From: Maribacter polysaccharolyticus
Lineage (GTDB): Bacteria; Bacteroidota; Bacteroidia; Flavobacteriales; Flavobacteriaceae
Assembly: GCF_028882255.1 (NCBI RefSeq)
Contig: NZ_JARBUY010000003.1
Span: 581,018-645,017 of the forward strand
Length of the DNA stretch: 64,000 bases
Reading direction: 5' to 3'
A model generated the notes under the pieces. It worked only from the letters and a program-made list of their open reading frames with translations, was not told the DNA's origin and ran no database searches. Of this stretch, positions 8,620 through 17,307 are shown one piece after another. The position numbers and the translations under genes were made by a program. Every line of letters begins with the position of its first letter. Position 1 is the first letter of the stretch.

Positions 8620-9132
8620 ATGTTTAAAATGAAAATACCAATTGGAAGTTTAGCACTGCTTTTTTCCCTACTAATGCTTAGTTGTGGGGGTAAAGAAGAA
8701 AAGAAAAAAGAAGGATTTAGTGTAAGACCACAAAAGACTACCGAAAAGGTGGTCGAGACCCCAGTGGCCACGGAAACCAAAGCTTCAGAGCGCATAGACT
8801 TGACCAACAAAGGCATAGGGCCTGTTAAATCGTTGACCTTGGATGCAACCGTTGATGCCGCTATGGCTGCAAAAGGCAAGGAAGTGTATGATCAAATGTG
8901 CTTGGCTTGTCACCGAATCGGTAAAAAATTCATTGGCCCAGCTCCAAATGGGGTTTTGGAAAGAAGAACACCGGAATGGGTAATGAACATGATTCTGAAT
9001 CCACAGGAGATGGTTACGAAAGATCCTTTGGCCAAAGACCTGTTAACGGAATTCAATGGGTCCCCTATGGCAAATCAAGGATTGACGGAAGAGCAGGCGA
9101 GGGCCATACTTGAATACTTTAGGACACTTTAA
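8620..9132 (+). CDS. Lipid-anchored monohaem cytochrome c of the nos cluster
   Basis: The protein has 170 residues with a lipoprotein signal ending LLMLSC (Cys22). After a flexible charged linker comes a class I cytochrome c domain: haem motif C94-L-A-C97-H98 and a likely axial methionine M150 in GSPMANQG. It probably hands electrons to nitrous oxide reductase at the periplasmic face; a cytochrome c gene just before nosZ is common in clade II nos clusters. An ATG at 8629 is an alternative start and would give a more typical lipoprotein signal. It is the first gene of the nos operon, 11 bp before the FAS1 gene. Confidence 0.85.
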   Translation: MFKMKIPIGSLALLFSLLMLSCGGKEEKKKEGFSVRPQKTTEKVVETPVATETKASERIDLTNKGIGPVKSLTLDATVDAAMAAKGKEVYDQMCLACHRIGKKFIGPAPNGVLERRTPEWVMNMILNPQEMVTKDPLAKDLLTEFNGSPMANQGLTEEQARAILEYFRTL

Positions 9133-9143
9133 CCCAAAATCAT

Positions 9144-9725
9144 ATGAAAGCAACAACCAAAGTTAACTTATTGTTCAGTTCATTTTCAATGCTACTGGTA
9201 TTTGTAGGTTGTAAAAATGAAGCTAAGACCGGAACCGATCCAACTTCTTCAACAGCAACTGAAGTCGTTGAAAAACAGGGTCAAGCCTTTATCGAGGATG
9301 ATGGTTCTACCCCCAATGTATTGCAGATAGCCATCGGTTCGCCCGATCACACCACTTTAGTAGCTGCCGTACAAGCGGCAGGATTGGAGAATGCACTGGT
9401 AAATGCCGGGCCCCTTATGGTTTTTGCACCCACTAATGCAGCTTTTGAAGCCTTGCCGGAAGGGACTGTTGGGAATTTATTGAAGCCGGAAAACAAGGAA
9501 GCCTTGGCAAATATTCTGAAGCACCATGTAACTGCGGGAAATTATTCCAAAGATTTTTTAAAGAAATTCAAAAAACTGGGGCAAGCGAATGACCAGAACA
9601 CCACGGTTGAGGTCAAAGGAGAGGATGTATATGTAGGTGGAGCCAAAATCCTTGCAAGTATAAAAGCAGGTAACGGTATCGTACATGTGGTCGATAAGGT
9701 CATTATACCACCGACGGAAGAATAA
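9144..9725 (+). CDS. Fasciclin (FAS1) domain lipoprotein
   Basis: The protein has 193 residues with a lipoprotein signal (LVFVGC). A low-complexity Thr/Ser/Glu linker precedes one FAS1 domain (about 60-190) with the H1/H2-type motifs VFAPTNAAFEALP and HHVTAGNYS and the closing strand NGIVHVVDKVIIPP. FAS1 domains mediate adhesion or protein contacts and are not catalytic. The gene lies between the cytochrome c gene and nosZ, with about 30 bp to nosZ, so it is probably co-expressed. A role as periplasmic scaffold for NosZ is inference. Confidence 0.85.
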   Translation: MKATTKVNLLFSSFSMLLVFVGCKNEAKTGTDPTSSTATEVVEKQGQAFIEDDGSTPNVLQIAIGSPDHTTLVAAVQAAGLENALVNAGPLMVFAPTNAAFEALPEGTVGNLLKPENKEALANILKHHVTAGNYSKDFLKKFKKLGQANDQNTTVEVKGEDVYVGGAKILASIKAGNGIVHVVDKVIIPPTEE

Positions 9726-9755
9726 ACGACTCAAATTAACTTAAATACAATTACA

Positions 9756-11714
9756 ATGAAAAAAATCAATTATTCAATACTTGCCCTTTTAGGTCTTGTG
9801 ATGGTCTTTACCGGTTGCAATGATTCAGGTAAGAAATCCTCTAATGGGGCCCTTTCGTCCAACAATGCCGAAAAGGTATATGTTGCACCAGGGGAGCAAG
9901 ACGAATTTTATGCATTCATGTCGGGTGGTTATAGTGGAAACCTTACGGTATACGGTCTACCTTCAGGTAGGATGTTCAAGGAGATTCCTGTTTTTTCGCA
10001 ATTCCCTACTTCCGGGTACGGTTATTCCGAAGAAACCAAACCTATGTTGAACACTTCTTTTGGTTTTGTGCCATGGGACGATTCCCACCATCCCGATATT
10101 TCACAAACCAATGGGGAATTGGATGGACGATGGATTTTCATCAATGGAAACAACACGCCCCGTATCGCAAGGATAAGTCTTAAGACTTTTGAGACGGAGG
10201 AAATCATAGAGTTGCCCAACAGTGCCGGTAACCATAGCTCTTCTTTTATAACCGAAAATACCGAGTATGTTGTTGCGGGTACCCGTTTTTCCGTCCCGGT
10301 TCCCCAAAGGGATATGCCCATTAATGAATATAAAGGTAACTTTAAAGGAGCACTTTCTTTTGTAAGTGTGGATCCTGAAGATGGTAGATTGGATCTTAAG
10401 TTTCAAATAATGATGCCCGGATTCAATTATGACCTTTCGCACCCTGGACGGGGAAAATCCCACGGTTGGTTCTTCTTCACTACGTATAACACGGAAGAGG
10501 CGAATTCATTACTGGAAGTTAATGCATCACAAAATGACAAGGATTTCATCGCCGCGATCAACTGGAAGAAAATTGAAGAGTACGTGAACAATGGCGGAGG
10601 TACTAAAATGCCTGCCAATTATGCGCATAATGTTTATGATGAGGGGACCCATACGGCCACGTCGACCATGAAAAAAGAGGTGTTGACCGTTGATCCTACC
10701 AAAGTTCCAGGTGCGGTTTATTTCTTGCCGACCCCAAAATCACCCCACGGTTGTGATGTTGATCCCTCCGGGAATTATATTATCGGTAACGGAAAACTTT
10801 CAGCCGATTTAACCGTACACTCTTTTGATAGGATGTTGGCCGCTATTGAAGGCAAGAAGTTTGATGGTGAGGCTTACGGAATCCCTATCCTAAAATTCGA
10901 GGATGTTCTTGCCGGTACGGTAAAAAGCGGAGGTTTAGGCCCCTTGCATACCGAATTTGATGGTAAAGGCAATGCGTATACCACATTCTTCATTTCTTCA
11001 GAAGTGGTTAAGTGGAAATTGGGTACTTGGGAAGTAATCGATAGGAAACCAACATATTATTCTGTAGGTCACTTAATGATTCCTGGAGGCAACTCCGCAA
11101 AACCTTTCGGTAAATATGTAGTTGCTATGAACAAGATCACTAAAGATAGATATCTTCCGACAGGTCCTGAATTGGAGCATTCTGCACAGTTATATGATAT
11201 TACTGGCGATAAGATGGAGCTCATCTATGATTTTCCAACGCATGGTGAACCCCATTATGCAGCGGGTATTCCTGCGGAAATCCTAGCGCCTAAATCCCAA
11301 AAAATATATAAACTTGCCGAAAACAAACACCCTATGGCCACGTTAGGGGTGAACGATGCAAGGGTTGAACGCAAAGGAAACGAGGTGCATGTGTATATGG
11401 CAATGATCCGTAGTCACTTTACCCCGGATAACATCGAGGGGATCAAAGTTGGCGATAAGGTATATTTCCATATCACCAATCATGAACAGGATTTTGATGT
11501 TCCCCATGGTTTTGCCATGATCGGTGCCAACAACTCCGAATTATTGATTATGCCGGGACAGACTAAATCTTTGGTTTGGGAACCTAAGGAAGTTGGGGTA
11601 TGGCCATTTTATTGTACGGATTTCTGTTCGGCCTTACATCAAGAAATGCAGGGTTATGTTAGGGTGTCTCCTGCCAATTCAAATATTGACCTATCTTGGT
11701 CTTTAGGGGAATAG
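9756..11714 (+). CDS. nosZ: Nitrous oxide reductase, clade II (Sec-type)
   Basis: A protein of 652 residues that reduces N2O to N2. The N-terminus is a short Sec/lipoprotein-like signal (VFTGC, Cys21), not a twin-arginine signal, which marks clade II NosZ. The propeller carries CuZ histidine motifs, for example DDSHHPD (H111, H112) and SPHGCDVDP. The C-terminal cupredoxin domain has the CuA site: C620, C624, H628 and M631 in CTDFCSALHQEM. The maturation genes nosL, nosD, nosF and nosY follow. A good terminator hairpin lies 30 bp after the stop. No nitrite or nitric oxide reductase gene is in the window. Confidence 0.97.
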   Translation: MKKINYSILALLGLVMVFTGCNDSGKKSSNGALSSNNAEKVYVAPGEQDEFYAFMSGGYSGNLTVYGLPSGRMFKEIPVFSQFPTSGYGYSEETKPMLNTSFGFVPWDDSHHPDISQTNGELDGRWIFINGNNTPRIARISLKTFETEEIIELPNSAGNHSSSFITENTEYVVAGTRFSVPVPQRDMPINEYKGNFKGALSFVSVDPEDGRLDLKFQIMMPGFNYDLSHPGRGKSHGWFFFTTYNTEEANSLLEVNASQNDKDFIAAINWKKIEEYVNNGGGTKMPANYAHNVYDEGTHTATSTMKKEVLTVDPTKVPGAVYFLPTPKSPHGCDVDPSGNYIIGNGKLSADLTVHSFDRMLAAIEGKKFDGEAYGIPILKFEDVLAGTVKSGGLGPLHTEFDGKGNAYTTFFISSEVVKWKLGTWEVIDRKPTYYSVGHLMIPGGNSAKPFGKYVVAMNKITKDRYLPTGPELEHSAQLYDITGDKMELIYDFPTHGEPHYAAGIPAEILAPKSQKIYKLAENKHPMATLGVNDARVERKGNEVHVYMAMIRSHFTPDNIEGIKVGDKVYFHITNHEQDFDVPHGFAMIGANNSELLIMPGQTKSLVWEPKEVGVWPFYCTDFCSALHQEMQGYVRVSPANSNIDLSWSLGE

Positions 11715-11744
11715 TATACTTCTGATTATTTTTTAATTCAATAG

Positions 11745-11779
11745 AAAAGCGGGCTGCGTCTATGACCTGCCCGCTTTTT
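11745..11779 (+). terminator. Hairpin terminator after nosZ
   Basis: AAAAGCGGGC pairs with GCCCGCTTTTT around a 14-base loop, ending in five T. It could stop most transcripts after nosZ and so keep the maturation genes at lower level, or act as an mRNA-stabilising 3' end. Confidence 0.8.
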
Positions 11780-11840
11780 ATGGCTTTACAACAACTTTTT
11801 AACACCAACCCCATTACATAACCATCAAAAAGTATAAGTG

Positions 11841-12449
11841 ATGAAAAAAGCAAGTGTTTTAATGATCATAGGTCCTTTGTTTCTTTTGGGACTCTTCTTT
11901 AACCCACTATGGAATATTATGTTAGGTGCACCCCAATACCCGGAACCTTTGGGAATGAATATATATATTACGGGAATCAAAGGCGTATCGGAATTCGATC
12001 TTCAGAATATCGACGGACTCAACCACTATATCGGTATGAAGGTCATTCCAAAACCGGAGGATATGTGGGAGTTCACGGTCTTCCCTTATGTAATCGGGAT
12101 CATGGTTTTCTTAGGGGTCGCCATTGGTTTATTGGGGTATATGAACAAGGTAAGTTATAAATGGTTTTTAGGCTGGTTTATCCTTATGAGTATTTTAGGT
12201 ATCTTGGGAATGTACGATTTCAATGCTTGGCTTTATGATTACGGTTCCAACTTGGACCCCCATGCCATAATTAAAGTGGTGAACCCCGATGGCACGCCCA
12301 TGACCTATAAACCACCATTGTTGGGCTATCAGAAAATGTTGAATTTTGATGTAACCTCCCTACCCCATACAGGGGCGTATATGATGTTCTTAGGTATGAT
12401 GATGACGGTCGTAGCGTTCTTTGTAGGGAAAAAAGCACCCATAAAATGA
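11841..12449 (+). CDS. Nos-cluster membrane protein of unknown function
   Basis: About 202 residues with four hydrophobic segments (near 5-24, 78-98, 106-125 and 178-196) and a periplasmic loop region rich in Pro/Tyr (GAPQYPEPLGMNIYITG, DPHAIIKVVNPDG). I do not recognise a named domain, but a protein of this type is regularly found between nosZ and nosL in Bacteroidota nos clusters. The start is the ATG at 11841; the GTG directly before it is less likely. Histidines and methionines in the periplasmic loops could bind copper. A role in NosZ assembly or electron supply is inference. Confidence 0.7.
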   Translation: MKKASVLMIIGPLFLLGLFFNPLWNIMLGAPQYPEPLGMNIYITGIKGVSEFDLQNIDGLNHYIGMKVIPKPEDMWEFTVFPYVIGIMVFLGVAIGLLGYMNKVSYKWFLGWFILMSILGILGMYDFNAWLYDYGSNLDPHAIIKVVNPDGTPMTYKPPLLGYQKMLNFDVTSLPHTGAYMMFLGMMMTVVAFFVGKKAPIK

Positions 12450-12493
12450 AATACCCATAAGCTAATCAGTGCAACGTATTTAAATATAAACCC

Positions 12494-12931
12494 ATGTTGA
12501 GTAGATTCATTCTTTTTGTCGTGATACTTTTTAGTTTGGTATCCTGTACGGTAGGTCCGAAACCCATTGATTATGGTTCTGATGGATGTCATTATTGTTC
12601 CATGACCATTGTGGATCGGCAGCACGCTTCTGAGATCGTTACCCAAAAAGGCAAGGTCTTTAAGTTCGACGCCGTGGAATGTATGCTGAATCATATGAAG
12701 GATGTCGATATTGCTACGATCGGACTTTTTTTGGTCAATGATTATCAAAATCCCGGGGAGTTGATCAATGCCGAAGAGGCAACTTTTTTGATCAGTGAAA
12801 GTATACCGAGTCCTATGGGTGAATACCTTTCCGCTTTTAGCTCAAGAAAGTCAGCAGGGCAGATTGAAGCCGAAAATAATGGGCAGTTGTATACTTGGGA
12901 AGAATTGAAGGCAAGATTCAAGATAGAATAA
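12494..12931 (+). CDS. nosL: NosL copper chaperone lipoprotein
   Basis: The protein has 145 residues with a signal ending SLVSC (Cys18). The mature part begins with the NosL motif DGCHYCSM (C32, C35, M37), the copper-binding region, followed by VFKFDAVECMLNHM. NosL delivers Cu(I) to NosZ at the outer face of the inner membrane, working with the NosDFY complex encoded downstream. Confidence 0.93.
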   Translation: MLSRFILFVVILFSLVSCTVGPKPIDYGSDGCHYCSMTIVDRQHASEIVTQKGKVFKFDAVECMLNHMKDVDIATIGLFLVNDYQNPGELINAEEATFLISESIPSPMGEYLSAFSSRKSAGQIEAENNGQLYTWEELKARFKIE

Positions 12932-13008
12932 CGGTACTTATTTAAAGGTTGGTTATACGGTTTTATAATCCCTTTAATGGCCATGTAATTAACTGAAGAT
13001 CATTCGAA

Positions 13009-13302
13009 ATGTACGAGATAAACAATCAAATAGCGGAACAAGGCTTTGATAAATTCCAATTGCAAAAATTGGTAAAGGCTACCCATTATGAAGTCCTTAC
13101 GATTAGTTTGGAGCAAGGTGAGGTTTTTCCGGAACATACTTCCCCCACCCACGCCCATTTAATAGTGCTGCAAGGTGAAATAATATTCCATATCAACGGA
13201 GAGAACTATCGCTTAAAAGAACAGCAGTATTTTAATTTTCCCAAAGAAGAAAAACATTGGGTAGAAGCCGTGGTGGATTCTAAATTTTTGGTCGTTAGAT
13301 AA
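13009..13302 (+). CDS. Small cupin-domain protein
   Basis: The protein is a single cupin barrel of 97 residues, with HTSPTHAHLIVLQGEI as the first metal-binding motif and FNFPKEEKHWVEA as the second, so histidines for a metal are present. There is no signal peptide, so it is cytoplasmic. It overlaps nosD by one base (TAATG), so the two are translationally coupled. Its task in nitrous oxide respiration is unknown; sensing or protecting a metal is possible. Confidence 0.8.
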   Translation: MYEINNQIAEQGFDKFQLQKLVKATHYEVLTISLEQGEVFPEHTSPTHAHLIVLQGEIIFHINGENYRLKEQQYFNFPKEEKHWVEAVVDSKFLVVR

Positions 13303-14540
13303 TGGAGCATTTCCGTAAAGTCCTTGTTTTGATGTTGTTGCTTACGGGAACTTTCCTGTGGGGCAAAACCATTTCGGTGTGTTCTGACTGTGCGGTGAGA
13401 TTCATAAAGGAAGGGGTTGAAATGGCCGCTGATTTTGACACGCTTCTCATCAAAAAAGGCACTTATAAAGAATACAACATCCTTATAGATAAACCTTTGA
13501 CCTTGTTGGGGGAGAATTATCCGGTTATCGATGGTGGGGAAAAAGGGGAGATCATACGGATCGTTTCGGACCATGTTACGGTAGACGGACTCTTTCTAAT
13601 CAACGTCGGAACCAGTTATACTACCGATTATGCGGCCATACGGGTGGTTAAAAGTGAAAATTTCCTGATACGGAATGTGGTGTTGGAAAAACTCTTTTTT
13701 GGGATATATCTTGAGAAATCGAACAATGGCAGGGTATACCACAATAAAATAATAGGCGATGCCAAAGATGAGTATAATTCCGGCAACGGAATCCAATTAT
13801 GGTATTCCCATAATGTCGTGGTAGATCGCAATATCGTGCAAGGGGTGCGCGATGGTATTTATTTGGAGTTTTCCGATCATATAACCATCAATAACAATCA
13901 AAGTACCAACAATCTCCGGTATGGCCTGCATTTTATGTTTTCCAATGACGATACGTATACCAATAACACCTTTCAGAACAATGGGGCAGGGGTCGCGGTG
14001 ATGTTTTCAAAACGCATTGTGATGAAGGGCAACACCTTTAGGCAAAATTGGGGGTCGGCCGCTTTCGGTATGCTACTGAAAGAAATAAACGATGCCGAGA
14101 TCATTGACAACACTTTTGAAGAGAACACTATAGGAATAAATATAGAAGGCTCGAATCGTATTACCTATAAAGGCAATGATTTTATAAATAACGGATGGGC
14201 CGTAAAGGTTTTGGGAGCTTGCTATTCCAATTCATTTGAGAAGAATAATTTTTTATATAACTCTTTTGATATTTCGTATAACAGTAAGTTGAACGACAAT
14301 AAGTTCGAGAATAATTATTGGAGTGGTTATACCGGATATGACTTGGATAAGGATGGTATTGGAGATGTGCCGTACAGGCCGGTAAAATTATTCTCCTATA
14401 TTGTGAACAGAACCCCGGAGACGATAGTTTTGCTGCGAAGTCTCTTTATGGATATTATCGATTTTTCGGAGAAAGTATCCCCGGTCTTTACCCCGGACAA
14501 TCTTATGGATGCGATGCCCTTAATGAAAAAAACAGAATGA
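13302..14540 (+). CDS. nosD: NosD periplasmic copper-processing protein
   Basis: A protein of 412 residues with a signal peptide (1-22) and a right-handed parallel beta-helix built from short repeats (for example FLIRNVVLEK, NNGRVYHNKI, VVDRNIVQGV). The C-terminus has the family features NYWSGYTGYDLDKDGIGD and VPYRP. NosD docks on the NosFY transporter and receives copper from NosL for the CuZ site of NosZ. It overlaps nosF by four bases (ATGA). Confidence 0.93.
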   Translation: MEHFRKVLVLMLLLTGTFLWGKTISVCSDCAVRFIKEGVEMAADFDTLLIKKGTYKEYNILIDKPLTLLGENYPVIDGGEKGEIIRIVSDHVTVDGLFLINVGTSYTTDYAAIRVVKSENFLIRNVVLEKLFFGIYLEKSNNGRVYHNKIIGDAKDEYNSGNGIQLWYSHNVVVDRNIVQGVRDGIYLEFSDHITINNNQSTNNLRYGLHFMFSNDDTYTNNTFQNNGAGVAVMFSKRIVMKGNTFRQNWGSAAFGMLLKEINDAEIIDNTFEENTIGINIEGSNRITYKGNDFINNGWAVKVLGACYSNSFEKNNFLYNSFDISYNSKLNDNKFENNYWSGYTGYDLDKDGIGDVPYRPVKLFSYIVNRTPETIVLLRSLFMDIIDFSEKVSPVFTPDNLMDAMPLMKKTE

Positions 14541-15247
14541 TACAGATAGAGAATCTACATAAGAAATTTGGCAAGAACCAAGTGCTTTCCCATCTAGATC
14601 TGCAGATTGACGAAGGAGGGATTTTTGCCGTTTTGGGACCCAACGGGTCTGGTAAGACCACATTGATCAAAAGTATTTTGGGAATGGTTGTTCCTAATAA
14701 AGGGAATCTTAAAGTGCTCGGGACGTCTATCCGAAAAAAATGGAAATACCGCCAAGAAATAGACTATTTGCCTCAAATAGCCAATTTTCCGGGGAACCTA
14801 AAGGTGAAAGAGTTGGTCCGGATGATCAAAGATCTTCGCCAGAAACCCAGTAAAGAGGAAGAACTCATTAAACGCTTTGGGTTGGAACCTTATTTGGATA
14901 AGAAACTGGCAACCCTTTCAGGGGGCACCAAACAAAAAGTCAATATCGTATTGACTTTTATGTTCGACAGTCCGTTGATCATTCTTGATGAGCCGACTAC
15001 TGGATTAGATCCCGCATCATTGCTTAAATTGAAGGAATTGATCATGCAAGAAAAAGACAAAGGCAAAACGATTCTGATTACGACCCATATCATGCAATTT
15101 GTCGAGGAGATGGCCGATGAGATCGTATACCTCCTGGAAGGTAACATTTATTTTAAGGGTACGATCCACGAGTTGATGGCAAAGACCGGACAAAATGATT
15201 TTGAACATGCCATAGCGGCAATATCAACCCACACTACAGATGCTTAA
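14537..15247 (+). CDS. nosF: NosF ABC transporter ATPase
   Basis: The protein has 236 residues with Walker A GPNGSGKT (34-41), the signature LSGGTKQKVNI (128-138), Walker B LIILDEP (147-153) and an H-loop histidine in TTHIMQF. It powers NosY as part of the NosDFY complex needed for CuZ assembly. It overlaps nosD by 4 bases and nosY by 8 bases. Confidence 0.93.
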   Translation: MIQIENLHKKFGKNQVLSHLDLQIDEGGIFAVLGPNGSGKTTLIKSILGMVVPNKGNLKVLGTSIRKKWKYRQEIDYLPQIANFPGNLKVKELVRMIKDLRQKPSKEEELIKRFGLEPYLDKKLATLSGGTKQKVNIVLTFMFDSPLIILDEPTTGLDPASLLKLKELIMQEKDKGKTILITTHIMQFVEEMADEIVYLLEGNIYFKGTIHELMAKTGQNDFEHAIAAISTHTTDA

Positions 15248-16022
15248 GATCCTTAAATACAGTTTTTACGATTTAATGCGAAGTCGATGGAGTTATGTGT
15301 ACTTCCTATTTTATTTGGCTTTGGGGTTCGTGCTCCTTTTTTTGAACCATGATCTGTCAAAAGCCGTAATTACCCTAATGAATGTGATCATCATTCTTGT
15401 GCCTTTGATCAGTACGATCTTTGGGGTCATGTATTTTTACAATTCCAAAGAGTTTACAGAGCTCTTGTTGGCCCAGCCCTTAAAACGTTCGTCGATATTT
15501 TTGGGGCAGTATTTCGGCGTGGCAGGTTCATTGACCTTAAGTCTGGTTTTGGGGCTGGGGGTTCCATTCATGCTTTACGGTTTGTTTCGAAGCGATGTCA
15601 TCTGGGACTTTTCATTGCTATTGGTCACAGGGGCATTTTTAACCATGATCTTTACGGTATTGGCATTTAATATCGCCCTTGCCAATGAGAACAAAATAAA
15701 AGGATTTGGCTATTCGGTCCTGATGTGGTTGTTCTTGGCGGTCATTTACGATGGATTGTTTTTGTTGTCATTGATAATTTTTGAGGAGTACCCGTTGGAT
15801 TCTTTTTCTTTGGCGGCTACGACTTTTAACCCAATCGATTTATCACGGACCTTGATTTTATTGAAACTGGATATTTCAGCCCTATTGGGGTATACGGGAG
15901 CCGTTTTCAAATCTTATTTCGGGACCGACTTGGGATTGTTCCTTTCGTTGGGCATGCTGGTGTTATGGACCGTTCTTCCCATTTGGCTATTGACCTATAA
16001 ATCAAAACGGAAGGATTTTTAG
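15240..16022 (+). CDS. nosY: NosY ABC-2 type permease
   Basis: The protein has 260 residues with six hydrophobic segments and an ABC-2 permease layout. The segment MYFYNSKEFTELLLAQPLKR is the coupling-helix region seen in NosY and related ABC-2 proteins. It is the membrane partner of NosF. Overlap with nosF shows tight coupling. Confidence 0.92.
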   Translation: MLKILKYSFYDLMRSRWSYVYFLFYLALGFVLLFLNHDLSKAVITLMNVIIILVPLISTIFGVMYFYNSKEFTELLLAQPLKRSSIFLGQYFGVAGSLTLSLVLGLGVPFMLYGLFRSDVIWDFSLLLVTGAFLTMIFTVLAFNIALANENKIKGFGYSVLMWLFLAVIYDGLFLLSLIIFEEYPLDSFSLAATTFNPIDLSRTLILLKLDISALLGYTGAVFKSYFGTDLGLFLSLGMLVLWTVLPIWLLTYKSKRKDF

Positions 16023-16056
16023 GTAAATTCGATCTAAAAGGCAGTTTGTCGTTAGT

Positions 16057-17256
16057 ATGAATCTGAGAAACCATATACAATTGGCGCTGGGTTATTTTAT
16101 TATGGCAGCATTGCTCGGGTTGCTCCTACGATCATTCCATACCTTTGAAATTCCCATTGACTATAAATTCGTAGTGCATGGGCATTCCCATATCGCACTG
16201 TTGGGTTGGGTATATATGGGATTAACTACTTTGCTGTATAAGTTGTTCCTGGATCAACAAGGGCTCAATCGAAAATATCGACGTATTTTTTGGTTTACCC
16301 AAGTAACCTTGATCGGTATGTTGGTGACCTTCCCTTTTCAGGGGTATGCCCTTTTATCCATTATTTTTTCAACCTTGTTCCTTTTGGCTTCATATTGGTT
16401 TGCCTGGTTTTTCATAAAGAACGTACCTGTTGGGTTGAAAAGGGCAAATTCGTACCAATGTATCCGTTTTGCCTTGATTTATATGGTGTTGTCCAGTATA
16501 GGGCCATGGCTATTGGGCATTATTATGAATACCTTGGGTGCAGGGTCGATTTGGTACCGGTTGGCCATTTACTTTTACCTCCATTTTCAGTATAATGGAT
16601 GGATGGTCCTGGCCTTAATCGGTTTGTTTTTGTTTGTGCTGGAACAACGGGAAATAATAGTGCCGAAAAAAATATTCAGAAACTTTTTTTGGAGTATGAA
16701 CTTCGGAATCGTTTTTACCTTTTTTCTATCCACCCTATGGATACCCCCTTCGATTGTTTATAACATTTTGGGAGGTTTGGGGGCCTTGTTTCAACTTATG
16801 GCATTGGTACTGTTGACCAAGTTTGCATTAGGCGGTAACTTTGGTTTTAAGAATGTTTTTTCGGAGTTCCAAAGTAAAGCGTTGACCCTTGTGGTGGTGT
16901 TGCTTTTTGTTAAAATGGGCCTGCAACTGTTGACCGGTTTACCCTATTTTGCCAAATTGGCTTCGATATTTCTCGACTTTACCATAGCGTACCTACACTT
17001 GACATTTTTAGGGGTGATAACCATTGCATTGTTTACATTCCTTGATTATTTCAAATTATTGGAAATGGGGAATAAGACGTTTGCCTTGTTTTTAATGGGA
17101 TTTGTCCTTACCGAGGGACTTATATTTTATAAGGGTATTGCAGCTTGGTTGGGTTTTGGTATTTTTGAAGGTTATTTTGAATTTTTGGCCTTTGCGAGTT
17201 TATTGATTTTTGTTAGTTTGGTATCCTTGCTGGTACCAAGACGGTTGGGGACGTAA
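16057..17256 (+). CDS. Haem-copper-oxidase-like membrane protein without full CuB site
   Basis: A highly hydrophobic protein of 399 residues with about 11-12 transmembrane segments. Three histidine motifs fall where subunit I of cbb3 or NO reductase has haem or metal ligands: HGHSHIALLGW (H41/H43/H45) at the start of the second segment, YLHFQYNGW (H176) and AYLHLTFLG (H314). The paired histidines of the copper site and the HxH of the tenth helix are not seen, so it is unlikely to be an oxidase. It may bind haem, perhaps as a quinol-linked electron donor or an NO sensor. It lies 34 bp after nosY and 51 bp before the kinase. The family assignment is tentative. Confidence 0.6.
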   Translation: MNLRNHIQLALGYFIMAALLGLLLRSFHTFEIPIDYKFVVHGHSHIALLGWVYMGLTTLLYKLFLDQQGLNRKYRRIFWFTQVTLIGMLVTFPFQGYALLSIIFSTLFLLASYWFAWFFIKNVPVGLKRANSYQCIRFALIYMVLSSIGPWLLGIIMNTLGAGSIWYRLAIYFYLHFQYNGWMVLALIGLFLFVLEQREIIVPKKIFRNFFWSMNFGIVFTFFLSTLWIPPSIVYNILGGLGALFQLMALVLLTKFALGGNFGFKNVFSEFQSKALTLVVVLLFVKMGLQLLTGLPYFAKLASIFLDFTIAYLHLTFLGVITIALFTFLDYFKLLEMGNKTFALFLMGFVLTEGLIFYKGIAAWLGFGIFEGYFEFLAFASLLIFVSLVSLLVPRRLGT

Positions 17257-17307
17257 AAGGATGGATTCAATTTTTCAAAACCGGTAACGAATAAGAATAG
17301 TGTACGG

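Noticed and set aside
16057-17256. Nitric oxide reductase or NnrS
   Set aside because: The copper-site histidines of NorB are missing and the NnrS motif pattern is not seen.
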